Source: Promethearchaeia archaeon
GTDB lineage: Archaea > Asgardarchaeota > Lokiarchaeia > Sigyniarchaeales > SOKP01
Assembly: GCA_029856125.1 (NCBI GenBank)
Contig: JAHQWJ010000143.1
Location: 17,325-81,324, forward strand
Reading direction: 5' to 3'
DNA: 64,000 bases
The notes beneath the pieces are model-generated. The model worked only from the letters and a program-made list of their open reading frames with translations. It made no database searches and had not been told where the DNA came from. The translations under genes and the position numbers were made by a program. This document shows, one piece after another, positions 36,053 to 45,432 of this stretch (its first letter is position 1; each line of letters opens with the position of its first letter).

Positions 36053-37456
36053 TTATCTTTCTGAACCTTTAGTACGATCGCGTTTTATTTTGTGAACTGT
36101 TTCTTTTATTTCTTCTTCGATGACGAGAATTTCTTTTTTTACCGTTTTGCTCGTCTTTTGCCCAATTCGCCCAACTTGAACCATAAGCCATTCCGGCGAC
36201 CCCACACCGTTATAAAATTCGTTCCAAATATACATTAAAAATCCCCAGAAGCCAACATAACTGAATAATAAGACGAAATAAAGAACAATATCTAGGGCGT
36301 TCAAAAATAGCGTTACAAAAACAAAATGTAACAAAAACAAGCTTAACGATACTTTTCCATAATAATTTATCATTGAAATAAAATTATTCATTTTCCTTTT
36401 AATATCTAGGATGTAGAAACATACTGCAATAAGAATAAGGGCCGCTCCTAAATTATATACCATGTTAGGAGCTCTTCCCCTTATTAGAAACTCCCACATA
36501 CCGGGATAAGTCATCCCAGGTATAAACGTTTGTGTCCTCATATGAAGTAAAAGAATGATATGGGGGTATTCATTTGAAGGTAGGGTTCCTATCGTAATAT
36601 CCGTAGCTAAAATAAACTCATCTCCAGGTATATAAGAATTTCTTCCTAGAAAAATACCTATGAGGACGAAAAATATACCATAATATAAGAAGGTTCGAAA
36701 GAGCTTTCGATAGTCTTTTTTAGTTCCACCAATCATTGCCTCGTATAAATATTCTCCAAAAATCGAAGAAATAAAGCAAATTGAAATCCACGGCAATAAA
36801 GGTGTCATAGGAGAGGGGGATGTTATTATGTAATGCAGAACAGTACTTATTAAATCTCCCGCTTCCCTTCCTTGAAAAAGGAATTGCCGAATTGGGTCAG
36901 ATGCAAAGATAATAAAAAAACCAATGATAGCCCGAGCAAGTTTACTAAGTTTCAATGCGTAATAAGAAAATACCTGCGATAAACCAATAAACATCAATAT
37001 GTTCCAACCCCAAAGAGTTGCGGGAAAAGAATAACCTTCGATAGTAAATTCAATAGATATTAAATTAAAAATAACCGCTATTACTATAATCATAATACCC
37101 CGAGAAAAAATTCTATTCCTTATAACTTTCTCTTTCATGTCTACCTTTCTGCGGCTGATACTGAAAACAACGCTTAAGGCGGATAGAAAGACAAATAAAG
37201 AGGGGCCAAATATATCCAGAAAGGCAAATAAAATCCCGTAAAAGAACATCCAGGAAGGAACAAGCCACGCACCAGCTGTATGCGCCCCCATTATAAAAAC
37301 TATTGCTATTCCCTTGACGAAATCTATGCTTCCAATTCTTCTCGAGGAGGAAAAATCTCTAAGTTCCTCGACGGGTATTGCTTGTTTCAAATAGTCAAAA
37401 AGGGGAATTGAATCTAAGTCTACCTCGTTATTTTCTTCGGATGACATGTTAATCAA
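36053..37456 (-). CDS. Multi-spanning acyltransferase-like protein, copy 2
   Basis: 467 residues. It is clearly paralogous to the 34672 gene: SSRRIGSIDFVKGIAIVFIMGAHTAG versus SSKRIGSIDFVKGFAIVFIILAHSSG, and similar WGWNILMFIG helices. The C-terminus has an additional basic-acidic cytoplasmic helix (EEEIKETVHKIKRDRT). Probably transcribed with copy 1. A tandem duplication that kept two membrane enzymes suggests related but distinct substrates. Confidence 0.72.
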   Translation of the reverse strand: MINMSSEENNEVDLDSIPLFDYLKQAIPVEELRDFSSSRRIGSIDFVKGIAIVFIMGAHTAGAWLVPSWMFFYGILFAFLDIFGPSLFVFLSALSVVFSISRRKVDMKEKVIRNRIFSRGIMIIVIAVIFNLISIEFTIEGYSFPATLWGWNILMFIGLSQVFSYYALKLSKLARAIIGFFIIFASDPIRQFLFQGREAGDLISTVLHYIITSPSPMTPLLPWISICFISSIFGEYLYEAMIGGTKKDYRKLFRTFLYYGIFFVLIGIFLGRNSYIPGDEFILATDITIGTLPSNEYPHIILLLHMRTQTFIPGMTYPGMWEFLIRGRAPNMVYNLGAALILIAVCFYILDIKRKMNNFISMINYYGKVSLSLFLLHFVFVTLFLNALDIVLYFVLLFSYVGFWGFLMYIWNEFYNGVGSPEWLMVQVGRIGQKTSKTVKKEILVIEEEIKETVHKIKRDRTKGSER

Positions 37457-37566
37457 TAAATTATTATTTTTAATGAGATGTATTTTAAGACTTAAATTAA
37501 TATTAGTATTTTAGTTTATAGTATTTGAACATTTATTTAATAAATAATTCAAAAATATGATATACT

Positions 37567-37974
37567 ATGAATATCAAAAGATATTTAGATTTTCGGTTAT
37601 TAGGATTAACTGGTTCGATATTATTGATACTGTCTCAATTTTTACCTTGGTTCTCTAACCAATCTTTATTATATATATATATGATTTCAACGAGTGTAGC
37701 TATTGAAGATTCTTTTTTATATTTATTTCCCCTAATTTGCGGGATAATATGTTTGGTTGGAACTATAGTAATTATTTATAATTTGGATTACAAGATTAAT
37801 TCTGTAATCATTAATTTTATAGGACTTGGGTTTTTTTTGATGTTTATTATTGAGATCATTCCGAAAGAACTCCTTTATATTCCCTATGCAGAAATTGGAT
37901 TTTACTTTTCAGTTATTGGATCAATTCTAATATTTTTCGATATTTTAAACATACTCTTAATCAAACATGAATAA
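37567..37974 (+). CDS. Small four-helix membrane protein
   Basis: 135 residues with four predicted membrane helices and no soluble domain. Divergent from the acyltransferase pair. Its stop is 18 nt before the ATT start of the HTH-membrane regulator, so the two are likely an operon. Unrecognised family. Confidence 0.62.
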   Translation: MNIKRYLDFRLLGLTGSILLILSQFLPWFSNQSLLYIYMISTSVAIEDSFLYLFPLICGIICLVGTIVIIYNLDYKINSVIINFIGLGFFLMFIIEIIPKELLYIPYAEIGFYFSVIGSILIFFDILNILLIKHE

Positions 37975-37977
37975 TTA

Positions 37978-37987
37978 GGAAGGGATC
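37978..37987 (+). promoter_or_regulatory. Strong Shine-Dalgarno site for a non-ATG start
   Basis: GGAAGGGATC differs at two of ten positions from the extended consensus GGAGGTGATC. It ends 5 nt before ATT at 37993. No ATG, GTG or TTG lies at this distance in the frame of the downstream gene. Confidence 0.7.
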
Positions 37988-37992
37988 TAGAA

Positions 37993-38886
37993 ATTACGGA
38001 AAAAGAAGAAATAGATAAAAAAAAAGCTTCTACTGACGCCGAGGCTAATTATTACTATGCTTTAAGTCACAAATTAAGAAGAAAGATAATCAAAATTATA
38101 GGAGAAAATAAATTTTCTTCATTTACTTACCTTAAAAAAGAGTTAAATGTGAGTACAGGCACTATTTACCATCATTTAGATACCCTTTCTAGTTTGATTG
38201 AACAGCAAGATGACAAAAAGTATTATTTGTCGGAATTAGGACTCCATGCTTATAATTCGCTGATTGATAATAAAGATAACATTATCACACCTGAGTTCAG
38301 CAAAAAAGAATTTAATTCCCCTATATTAAAAGGATTAATGTTTCTTACTCCAAAAACCTATATAAACTACGAGAACAAGAGAACATATAGGGTAATAATA
38401 TTTTCAATTCTGATTGCTTTAATTGGCTCCCTTTTTTGCGGTTTGAACGGTTTATTCCCCTTTTTCCTATTTTTCAGTGAATCCTTGATGGTATTTCCTA
38501 CCACTGAAACAATTTTTCAATTTCTACTCGCTCTTTTTTTTATAGGAAACATCTTTCTTTATTTTCTAATAAATGAAGGATTATCTCGAATCATTTATAA
38601 GAAAAGAGAGAATACTTTGAAGTTTTTAGCGACATTTGTGATAATTTTTTTTCCTTTAGATATTTACTTAGCGTTGCGGTTTATTTTAACCTCAACTGGT
38701 TCGCTAGATTTTTCATATATTAGAGTGTTAGACAATGTACTTATGATTTTGTTTCAAGTGTGGTCTCTGTGGTTATTAACCTATAATTTAAGCATTAATA
38801 AAAAATTGAAAATTGAAAATTCGTTAATAGTTTCTTTTCTAGTACATTATGGTGGATTCTCAATAATCCTCTTAATTTCTATTTAA
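37993..38886 (+). CDS. ArsR-type winged helix plus membrane domain, AUU start
   Basis: 297 residues from ATT 37993 (MTEKEEIDKKK...). The winged helix spans 20-85: ALSHKLRRKIIKIIGENKF, then the recognition helix VSTGTIYHHLDTL. About five transmembrane helices fill 115-295. The first GTG (38149) would cut the HTH in half, and no ATG lies upstream, so the AUU start is required for an intact domain. The codon before it is preceded by a strong SD. Membrane-bound one-component regulators of this layout are common in archaea. Confidence 0.82.
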   Translation: MTEKEEIDKKKASTDAEANYYYALSHKLRRKIIKIIGENKFSSFTYLKKELNVSTGTIYHHLDTLSSLIEQQDDKKYYLSELGLHAYNSLIDNKDNIITPEFSKKEFNSPILKGLMFLTPKTYINYENKRTYRVIIFSILIALIGSLFCGLNGLFPFFLFFSESLMVFPTTETIFQFLLALFFIGNIFLYFLINEGLSRIIYKKRENTLKFLATFVIIFFPLDIYLALRFILTSTGSLDFSYIRVLDNVLMILFQVWSLWLLTYNLSINKKLKIENSLIVSFLVHYGGFSIILLISI

Positions 38887-40195
38887 TTATTCGAAAGTCG
38901 AATTTGCCAAAAATCTGAGTAATCTGAGACATACGATGCCTCGAGGATTGGATGTCATTTGATTTTGTCGCGATAAAACAAGAATAAGAAGTTTCTTGGT
39001 TCTTATCTACTCCTTTCATAATAATTGGTGGGGTTATTATTTCAGGAATCAGATTTATCAATTGAGGCAATATTAACTTATTTATCTCCCCTGATGTATA
39101 CTCCCCGTCATATTTCAATTTTATTTGAGTAAATTCTGAAAACTTATGAGGGATCATTTTGAAATTTTGTAACTTCTTTTTTTGAGTGAGAAGTAAATCC
39201 ATAGGATTGAATTCTAATACATTCCTAATTCCTACATAGGACGTAGTTAATCTTGGATTAATTTCGATAAAAGAGAGAGAATTGTCAACTTTCTTCACAA
39301 AATCTATTCCAAAATAACCTTTGAATGTTGATAAATCTACACCCTTTAATATATTTTCTATTTGAGCTTTTAACTGTTCAAACTGATCTACGGGAGTAAA
39401 TCCCCCAAGGTACGCAGAATCCATAGTAGGGTCCGTTATTTGTAAATTCTGAGCGTTGATGCTTAATATTTTAGGACCATTTTCGACCAGTTTTCCAAGA
39501 GGTTGATCATTGATGATTGAAACACTCATAGGATCGCCTTCAATATATTCTTGAAGGATATATTTTCTATTTGTATTTGTTATTTTGTTAGAACTTTCAA
39601 AAAAATGCAATATCTCGTCTTTTTTCTCGAAATAAAAAATTAATTCTGATCCTACTCCATCATCAGGTTTGATGACGATTGAACTATTTATTTGATCAAA
39701 TTTTTGAAGGATAAAATCTAAATCCAAAATATTTCCATTAAAGGGGATACTATATGATTTTGGAGTATTTATTTCATTCTCAATAAAGAACCTATAAGTT
39801 TCTAGCTTAGACGCTCCGAGCTTTATACCGTTTAAATCTATACTTAATAATTTCTTATTATTCTTTTTTACAATTTTTGTAAGATTATAGAGAACATTTG
39901 AAAATTCGGGTGCAATTACAAAACAATAATCAGAATTCCTTACGCAGGTGGTATATTTTTGCAAATAATCTTCTTCCAACTCAACAGATTTTATTATGTC
40001 TGCTTTCATATAAAGGGATAAAAATTTAATCCTAGAATCCAATAGAGTAGTAATATGAAAACCTAAATTCTTAAAATCTTCTATAATTGTCCGCAACATG
40101 GCATACCCTTCGCAGAATAAAGACGAAGGGATTTCAACTTGATTAAAGCCTCCTCCTGAGACGAATTCAAAGATAAAGATTTTTTGACTGAACAT
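38879..40195 (-). CDS. ATP-grasp ligase, MfnD-like (tyramine-glutamate ligase family)
   Basis: 438 residues. The N-terminal IFIFEFVSGGGF and SLFCEGYAMLRTI match the COG1821 ATP-grasp enzymes whose characterised member MfnD joins glutamate to tyramine in methanofuran synthesis. The ATP-binding region has SIVIKPDDGVGSE, and the C-terminal metal and substrate region is FIEINPRLTTSYVGIR. The 3' end overlaps the convergent gene by 8 nt. Whether the organism makes methanofuran is unknown; another amine-glutamate ligation is possible. Confidence 0.82.
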   Translation of the reverse strand: MFSQKIFIFEFVSGGGFNQVEIPSSLFCEGYAMLRTIIEDFKNLGFHITTLLDSRIKFLSLYMKADIIKSVELEEDYLQKYTTCVRNSDYCFVIAPEFSNVLYNLTKIVKKNNKKLLSIDLNGIKLGASKLETYRFFIENEINTPKSYSIPFNGNILDLDFILQKFDQINSSIVIKPDDGVGSELIFYFEKKDEILHFFESSNKITNTNRKYILQEYIEGDPMSVSIINDQPLGKLVENGPKILSINAQNLQITDPTMDSAYLGGFTPVDQFEQLKAQIENILKGVDLSTFKGYFGIDFVKKVDNSLSFIEINPRLTTSYVGIRNVLEFNPMDLLLTQKKKLQNFKMIPHKFSEFTQIKLKYDGEYTSGEINKLILPQLINLIPEIITPPIIMKGVDKNQETSYSCFIATKSNDIQSSRHRMSQITQIFGKFDFRIIK

Positions 40196-40292
40196 TTTTA
40201 ATATGAAGTACTAATTTTCATAATTTTAAAATGGTTTTAAAATAAGAATAAATTATTACTCTTAACTGAATTTAAATAAAAAACTGTGAATT

Positions 40293-41537
40293 ATGACTTT
40301 TTTTACAGAAGAAGTAATGCAAAGAATTCGATATCTGCATTATAAAATTAAAAAAATTGAAGAAGCGTTAGATAAAGAGGAAGAAGGTTTTTCTTTAGAC
40401 GACCTAAATCTTGTCTTAGAATATACTAAAATTTTAAACATTAACTATCAGAATGAAGATCAAATTAAACTCTTAAAAGCTTTAGACATTACTCCAATTT
40501 TCTTAGAACCACAAGAGAACAATAGAGAAATCCATATTAACGACTTAATGTTTGAGTGTGCGCGAACTTTATGGGTTATGGCACGAGCTTATTCTCATCT
40601 CTCAGAAAAGTTTGAAAGCAATGAAGAATGGGAAGATGCTATAATAGCTATGGTTGAAAGTAGTAAAATATTTAAAACAGGTGCGTATTTTAGTGCAGCA
40701 TCTATTAAACAACATGATTTAGGGGTAACTCTTTCATCTGAGAACCTAGAATTAAATTCTGAAGAAGCGAGAATACTTGCGCAGGGTGTGGCGGCTTTGA
40801 AGGAAGAAAATTCTAATAACACATACTTTGCCTCTAAACTCTACTCGGGGTTAAGTTCACTGTCAAAAAGATTATTCTATTTAAAGAAACATGAGGAGAA
40901 AAAAAAACAACAATTAAGAGCTCAATTTCATTTCGATATGGGTAAAGCATGTCAATTAAAAGCTCAAGCTTCGTTAGAATCTTCTATTACTAATATCAAT
41001 ACAGATAAAGTTACGAAACTCCAACAGAAGGCAAATTTTTACTTTTTAAAATCGGAAGAAATATGGAGTGAGATGATCAGTAGTCTGTCTGAATTATCTA
41101 GCGAGGAAAAAAGTAGTATTGAGCAAAACATATCCATCGTTAAAGATGTGTTAAAAGAAAAGAACTTAGATCTATTGGATTACGAAGAGATCAAAAGAAT
41201 TCAAGACCCGGAGCCAATTATTATTATTCCAGAAAATTTAGCCCCATTTGTTCCAAAAAGCACGATATACTTAACTAAGTTCGTGCCAAAGGATTTGAAT
41301 ATTAAGAGATTTAAATCGTTCCAAAAGAAAAAATTGGAACAAAAAATCCCATATAGCAAACGAGAAAGACTAATGGATAAGAAAGCTGGAATCGTGAGAA
41401 CTATTAATGAATTGAAATTACTAAAAGAGAATAAAGAAATTGATATTGATAAATTCGCTGAACTACTAGAGAAATATGCCGTAAAATTGAATATGATAGA
41501 TACTGCTATAGAAAAATTAGCTCATGCAACCAAGTAA
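40293..41537 (+). CDS. Helical protein, candidate BRO1-like domain
   Basis: 414 residues, mainly alpha-helical. The central part (about 80-235) has features reminiscent of BRO1/ALIX domains: a helical pair opening with FECARTLWVMARAYSHLSEK, an AGAYF-like 'FKTGAYFSAAS' step, LNSEEARILAQGVAALKEEN followed by ASKLYSGLSSLSKRLF, and LRAQFHFDMGKACQLKAQAS. In BRO1 proteins these positions build a boomerang of helices that bind ESCRT-III tails. The C-terminal 100 residues are coiled-coil-like. The assignment is inference; a TPR-like helical repeat is the main alternative. Confidence 0.55.
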   Translation: MTFFTEEVMQRIRYLHYKIKKIEEALDKEEEGFSLDDLNLVLEYTKILNINYQNEDQIKLLKALDITPIFLEPQENNREIHINDLMFECARTLWVMARAYSHLSEKFESNEEWEDAIIAMVESSKIFKTGAYFSAASIKQHDLGVTLSSENLELNSEEARILAQGVAALKEENSNNTYFASKLYSGLSSLSKRLFYLKKHEEKKKQQLRAQFHFDMGKACQLKAQASLESSITNINTDKVTKLQQKANFYFLKSEEIWSEMISSLSELSSEEKSSIEQNISIVKDVLKEKNLDLLDYEEIKRIQDPEPIIIIPENLAPFVPKSTIYLTKFVPKDLNIKRFKSFQKKKLEQKIPYSKRERLMDKKAGIVRTINELKLLKENKEIDIDKFAELLEKYAVKLNMIDTAIEKLAHATK

Positions 41538-41570
41538 TAATTAAAACTTTCAAAAATGCTTTATTTTAAT

Positions 41571-42047
41571 TTACTTCTTTTCAAAATATAATTTTCTATT
41601 TTGTTCCAATTCAAATTTTCTTTCAGCCTCCTCTTTAAAGAGAATATCGTAAATTTCTTTAAAAACAATTCCGAGTAAAAGTGTTTCTATAATTAGGTTT
41701 AACGTTACCATCATCAGTTGAAGATCATGCAAATCAATAAACAATAACGATATAAAAACAAATAGATGAGGCGTATATATTAACGATACCACTCCAATTC
41801 TCTTTCCAAATTTGGAAATATGCTCTTCTTCTAGGCAAAATACACGGTCCAACTTTAGAGCTTCTATTAAATAGTAAAAGCTAAAAACAAGATTTACTAA
41901 GGCTAAGATAATTATAAAATCTCTTTCGTCTGGCTCCAAGGCAATATAAGGCTTTAAAATTATAGATCCAAGTAATAAAGTTGATGAGAAAACAAATTGA
42001 ACAACTGATAATGATAGCAAACCATCATGAAAGTATTTATAATCCAT
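41571..42047 (-). CDS. Four-helix membrane protein, unknown function
   Basis: 158 residues with four predicted membrane helices and a charged C-terminal helix (KEEAERKFELEQNRKL) in the cytoplasm. No motif recognised. Divergent from the larger membrane protein at 42155, with about 110 bp between. Confidence 0.6.
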   Translation of the reverse strand: MDYKYFHDGLLSLSVVQFVFSSTLLLGSIILKPYIALEPDERDFIIILALVNLVFSFYYLIEALKLDRVFCLEEEHISKFGKRIGVVSLIYTPHLFVFISLLFIDLHDLQLMMVTLNLIIETLLLGIVFKEIYDILFKEEAERKFELEQNRKLYFEKK

Positions 42048-42154
42048 TTTTCGTCTAATTCTTTTTTTCTGTAAATAGGATTCTGGTCTAATTTTAAAAT
42101 TGAACTTTTATTAAAGATAAAAACAAAAATGTATTATTAATTAATAAAAATTGC

Positions 42155-43858
42155 GTGCTTTCAATGACATATTTAACCGACGAAGAAATAGAGAGTTTAA
42201 AATTAATACATCCCAAAAAACGATATCTGCGTTATTTTTTTCTAGCAATTGGTATACTAATTATTTTTTTAGGGTGTCTGTTTACATTTATAGGTTTTGA
42301 TTATGGAATAACTCTTAACGGATTTAATCTCTCTCTCATCGTAAGTATCTTAATTATTATATTTGGTGGTATTATTACTTCAAAATATTATATAACGCCC
42401 TACTACATACGGGAAAATTCTCTAACCTTTAAAAAAATGCGAGATTTAAGAGAACCGGTTGAAGATTATGTGAAATTTAATTCGTTTGCTCTTACAAGAC
42501 TCATAGCCTCTATTCTCTTAATAATTAATGGGCTTATTTCGTATACTATATTTGGAGGTGATGTTGGTCACGAGGTAGAATTTGGGAGTGCGATAGTTCT
42601 TGGGGGACCCTCTTGGTTTTATGTTACTGGTTTTCCAATGTTAATGACAGGTCTTGGTTTATTAATTTATTTTATTCTGAGTCCTTTTCGAGGTATATTT
42701 TCCAAATCGAAGAACTTTCTTTTCTTTTCCGAAATTAGACCTGGGTTTGCATGGTTAACCGAAATTCCGAAAAAAGATATCGAATTTGTACGATTCCAAA
42801 ATAATCACACCGGACCCAAATTGGCTTGGATTATTCTAATGATCCCTTTCATCGTCTTACAACTCATGACGGCTATCCCCTTACTTGCGGTCGAAAATGC
42901 AGGGCCAGACTTCGTATTGTCATGGACATTTATCATATTATCTTTTATTGACATCGTAGTTTTAGTTGTTTTGGTGATATTTCAACAAAAATATTTCGAA
43001 ATTGCTACACAAGAAAAATTATATGAAATGTGGTTTTCACCGATAAAATTGAAGAACCAATCACATTTTAAAGAAAAATTTGCCAATTTTTTAGAGTGTA
43101 ATCCAAATCTACGAGATGCTGAAACAAACAGCGATGATAAGGTATTCTCAAGTATTAATTCGACTAATTTTCAATTATTCAAGCTCATCTTTGGATTATT
43201 TTTAATAACAATTGCTCTTATAATGCTCACGCAAATGGTATTATTTGGTCCTCAAGTATGGTGGTTCGCTTTAATGTATGGTTTAATGTTGTTGGTAAAA
43301 GCTGTTTTTTACGATTTCAGTAAAAAGAATGGAGATTCATTTAAATTTAACGAAGAATCAAGAGAATTTAGGTTCAAGCGAGAATTCCTACATAAGTTCC
43401 ACTATATTGGCGCTAATAAGGTAGAATCAATAAGCGTAAAAAAATGGTACAGAAAAATAGATTTTTTTGATGTTTTTGGAATATGTGGACTTTTAGTATT
43501 TCTCACTCTTCAACAATTGGAAGGATGGATAGTAGCGGATACTTTAACGCTAAGAATAGATAATTTAATTAGTACCTTGCTATGGATATTGATAATCGCA
43601 TTTATTACGTTTTATTTATGCTTTCCGATAGATTTCATTGAAGTTAAATCGCCATCTATAACTTATAGAGTTCAAATCACTTTAAAATTAAAAGAAACTA
43701 ACAGTATTAAGCAATGCATAAAAAATTTGAAAAATTTTCCGAAGGAAATTATGCAACCTGAAATGAAAAAGACTTTTCTAATAAGAATGGTGATAATTTT
43801 TGCTCTTATTTTCGGGAGCTTATTCTATATGATGTTTTATTTTTTAATGTTATTTTAA
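42155..43858 (+). CDS. Large multi-spanning membrane protein, unknown function
   Basis: 567 residues from a GTG; an ATG three codons later (MTYLTDEEIES) is equally likely. About ten to twelve transmembrane helices occur in pairs separated by soluble loops. One loop at about 295-330 is charged and cysteine-containing, another near 395-425 is beta-rich. No transporter or enzyme signature. Function unknown. Confidence 0.65.
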   Translation: MLSMTYLTDEEIESLKLIHPKKRYLRYFFLAIGILIIFLGCLFTFIGFDYGITLNGFNLSLIVSILIIIFGGIITSKYYITPYYIRENSLTFKKMRDLREPVEDYVKFNSFALTRLIASILLIINGLISYTIFGGDVGHEVEFGSAIVLGGPSWFYVTGFPMLMTGLGLLIYFILSPFRGIFSKSKNFLFFSEIRPGFAWLTEIPKKDIEFVRFQNNHTGPKLAWIILMIPFIVLQLMTAIPLLAVENAGPDFVLSWTFIILSFIDIVVLVVLVIFQQKYFEIATQEKLYEMWFSPIKLKNQSHFKEKFANFLECNPNLRDAETNSDDKVFSSINSTNFQLFKLIFGLFLITIALIMLTQMVLFGPQVWWFALMYGLMLLVKAVFYDFSKKNGDSFKFNEESREFRFKREFLHKFHYIGANKVESISVKKWYRKIDFFDVFGICGLLVFLTLQQLEGWIVADTLTLRIDNLISTLLWILIIAFITFYLCFPIDFIEVKSPSITYRVQITLKLKETNSIKQCIKNLKNFPKEIMQPEMKKTFLIRMVIIFALIFGSLFYMMFYFLMLF

Positions 43859-43917
43859 ATATTCGCCTTTGACTCTTAAATAATAATGAATTAATTTCTA
43901 GAAATCTTTTATTGCAT

Positions 43918-44205
43918 ATGTCAGCTGACCAAACAAAATTAGTATTATACATGAAAAATATGTTTTCTGATCTGATTTATATAAATAGCGTAATTGCAAC
44001 TGAATTAGTTAAAATTACGGAAAATTTAACCGCTTTAAGGCACGGAGAAGATTTTTTAAAGAAGAGCGGTTGTCTACAAGAACATAACAATTTGAATAAA
44101 GATATAATTGATATTTTAAATAAATACGGCAAGCTTAATGACGAAATTGACAGAAAAATTCGATTAGAAAAACATGTGCTCAGTCATCTAGAGGATTCTA
44201 AATAA
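43918..44205 (+). CDS. Small helical protein upstream of IscU
   Basis: 95 residues from ATG 43918 (a TTG two codons earlier is also in frame). Entirely helical, amphipathic, with one Cys (SGCLQEHNN). It ends 1 nt before the IscU-like gene, so the two are co-translated. A helper role in Fe-S work is an inference from position only. Confidence 0.6.
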   Translation: MSADQTKLVLYMKNMFSDLIYINSVIATELVKITENLTALRHGEDFLKKSGCLQEHNNLNKDIIDILNKYGKLNDEIDRKIRLEKHVLSHLEDSK

Positions 44206-44206
44206 G

Positions 44207-44647
44207 ATGTCTCAAAATAAGGAAAATTTTGACAGATTTGTTGACAAACTTCAAAAGGAAATCATTGATAAAGAAATACACGATTTTAACGAACATATTG
44301 TGAAGTTGTTTCACAACCCTAAAAATTGGGGAAAACCGGCTAATTTCACAATTTCTCATTCATGCAAAGGAGAAAAAAAAGATACGATGGAATTTTATTT
44401 AACGATTCAGGACGATGTGATTAAAAATGCTAATTTCTTCACTGATGGATGTGGAGCAACTGTCGCAACTGGAAGTCAAACAACTATATTAATTGAAGGG
44501 AAATCTTTAGAGTATGCTGAAAGCCTAAAAACCGAAGATATAGACCTTGCGTTAAATGAATTACCAGACGATCATAAGCATAGTTTAGAACTGGCAGTAA
44601 ATACTTTAAGGAATCTTATTGCGAAATATAGAAGCAAAATAAATTAA
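44207..44647 (+). CDS. IscU/NifU-N-like iron-sulfur scaffold (third Cys replaced)
   Basis: 146 residues. Matches the NifU N-terminal/IscU family: KLFHNPKNWG opening, Cys53 in SHSCKG, Asp59, Cys82 in DGCGATVATGSQTT, and LPDDHKHSLELA. In typical IscU the last site is K-x-HC; here Ser126 takes the place of that Cys. Scaffold activity may thus rest on two Cys, Asp and His, or use a partner. Tightly spaced with the helical gene upstream and hydrolase downstream. Confidence 0.87.
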   Translation: MSQNKENFDRFVDKLQKEIIDKEIHDFNEHIVKLFHNPKNWGKPANFTISHSCKGEKKDTMEFYLTIQDDVIKNANFFTDGCGATVATGSQTTILIEGKSLEYAESLKTEDIDLALNELPDDHKHSLELAVNTLRNLIAKYRSKIN

Positions 44648-44658
44648 TTCGTTGTAAA

Positions 44659-45378
44659 ATGAATAGCGTAGAATTTGAAAATATAGATATTCCAATCAAG
44701 GGTGAAGATTTATTTCTAAAGGGAACTATTTATTATAGCACTAACACACCCAATAAAGCTCCTTTTGTAATTAATCTAGCAGGATTATTGGATTATCGCG
44801 AGAGTTATTTTGTTAAGTATTTTACAGAAAAATTCGTTGACGCTGGATTTTACGTGTTGTCTTACGATTACCGTGCGCATGGAGAAACCAAAAAACAAAC
44901 GGGATCTAGGTGGGATAGAATGGTTGTTCAAATATTTTCCGACATCCAAATTGTAATTGATTGGGTGCAAACCCATCAGTCTTACAGACTCTTGGAAGAA
45001 AAAATAATTCTATTTGGAAGGAGTATGGGAGGTGCAATTATATTAACACAAGGTTTCCTTAATAAAAAAGTAAAGGCTTTAATTGCTCTATGTGCAAGAT
45101 ATGATTACCATACGACTACTATAAAATTTCAAGAGGAAATTATTCAAAAAATTAGCCCTAAATATTTTCTAAAAAACGACCCATCAAACAATAAAAGAAT
45201 TCTGATAGCCCATTGTAAAGATGACAATAGAATCCCATTCTCTAATCTCTCACAGATAAAAAAACAACTCGGTTTAAATGCGGAGAATGTGATTCAATTT
45301 GAAGGTGGATCTCATTCTTTTAAAAATCATAGAGAGGAAATTTTTGATATTACTCTTAAATTTTTAAAAAAAATATAA
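44659..45378 (+). CDS. Alpha/beta hydrolase (S33-type serine hydrolase)
   Basis: 239 residues. Nucleophile elbow GRSMGGA, an oxyanion-side YDYRAHGETKK motif, acid in AHCKDDNRIP, and His in GGSHSF complete the triad. Cytosolic esterase or peptidase of unknown substrate. It follows the IscU-like gene by 11 nt, so operon membership is likely. Confidence 0.86.
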   Translation: MNSVEFENIDIPIKGEDLFLKGTIYYSTNTPNKAPFVINLAGLLDYRESYFVKYFTEKFVDAGFYVLSYDYRAHGETKKQTGSRWDRMVVQIFSDIQIVIDWVQTHQSYRLLEEKIILFGRSMGGAIILTQGFLNKKVKALIALCARYDYHTTTIKFQEEIIQKISPKYFLKNDPSNNKRILIAHCKDDNRIPFSNLSQIKKQLGLNAENVIQFEGGSHSFKNHREEIFDITLKFLKKI

Positions 45379-45432
45379 GAAATGGAATCATATGTTAAAA
45401 TGTAAAAAGTTAATATAAAAAAGTGAAACCGT

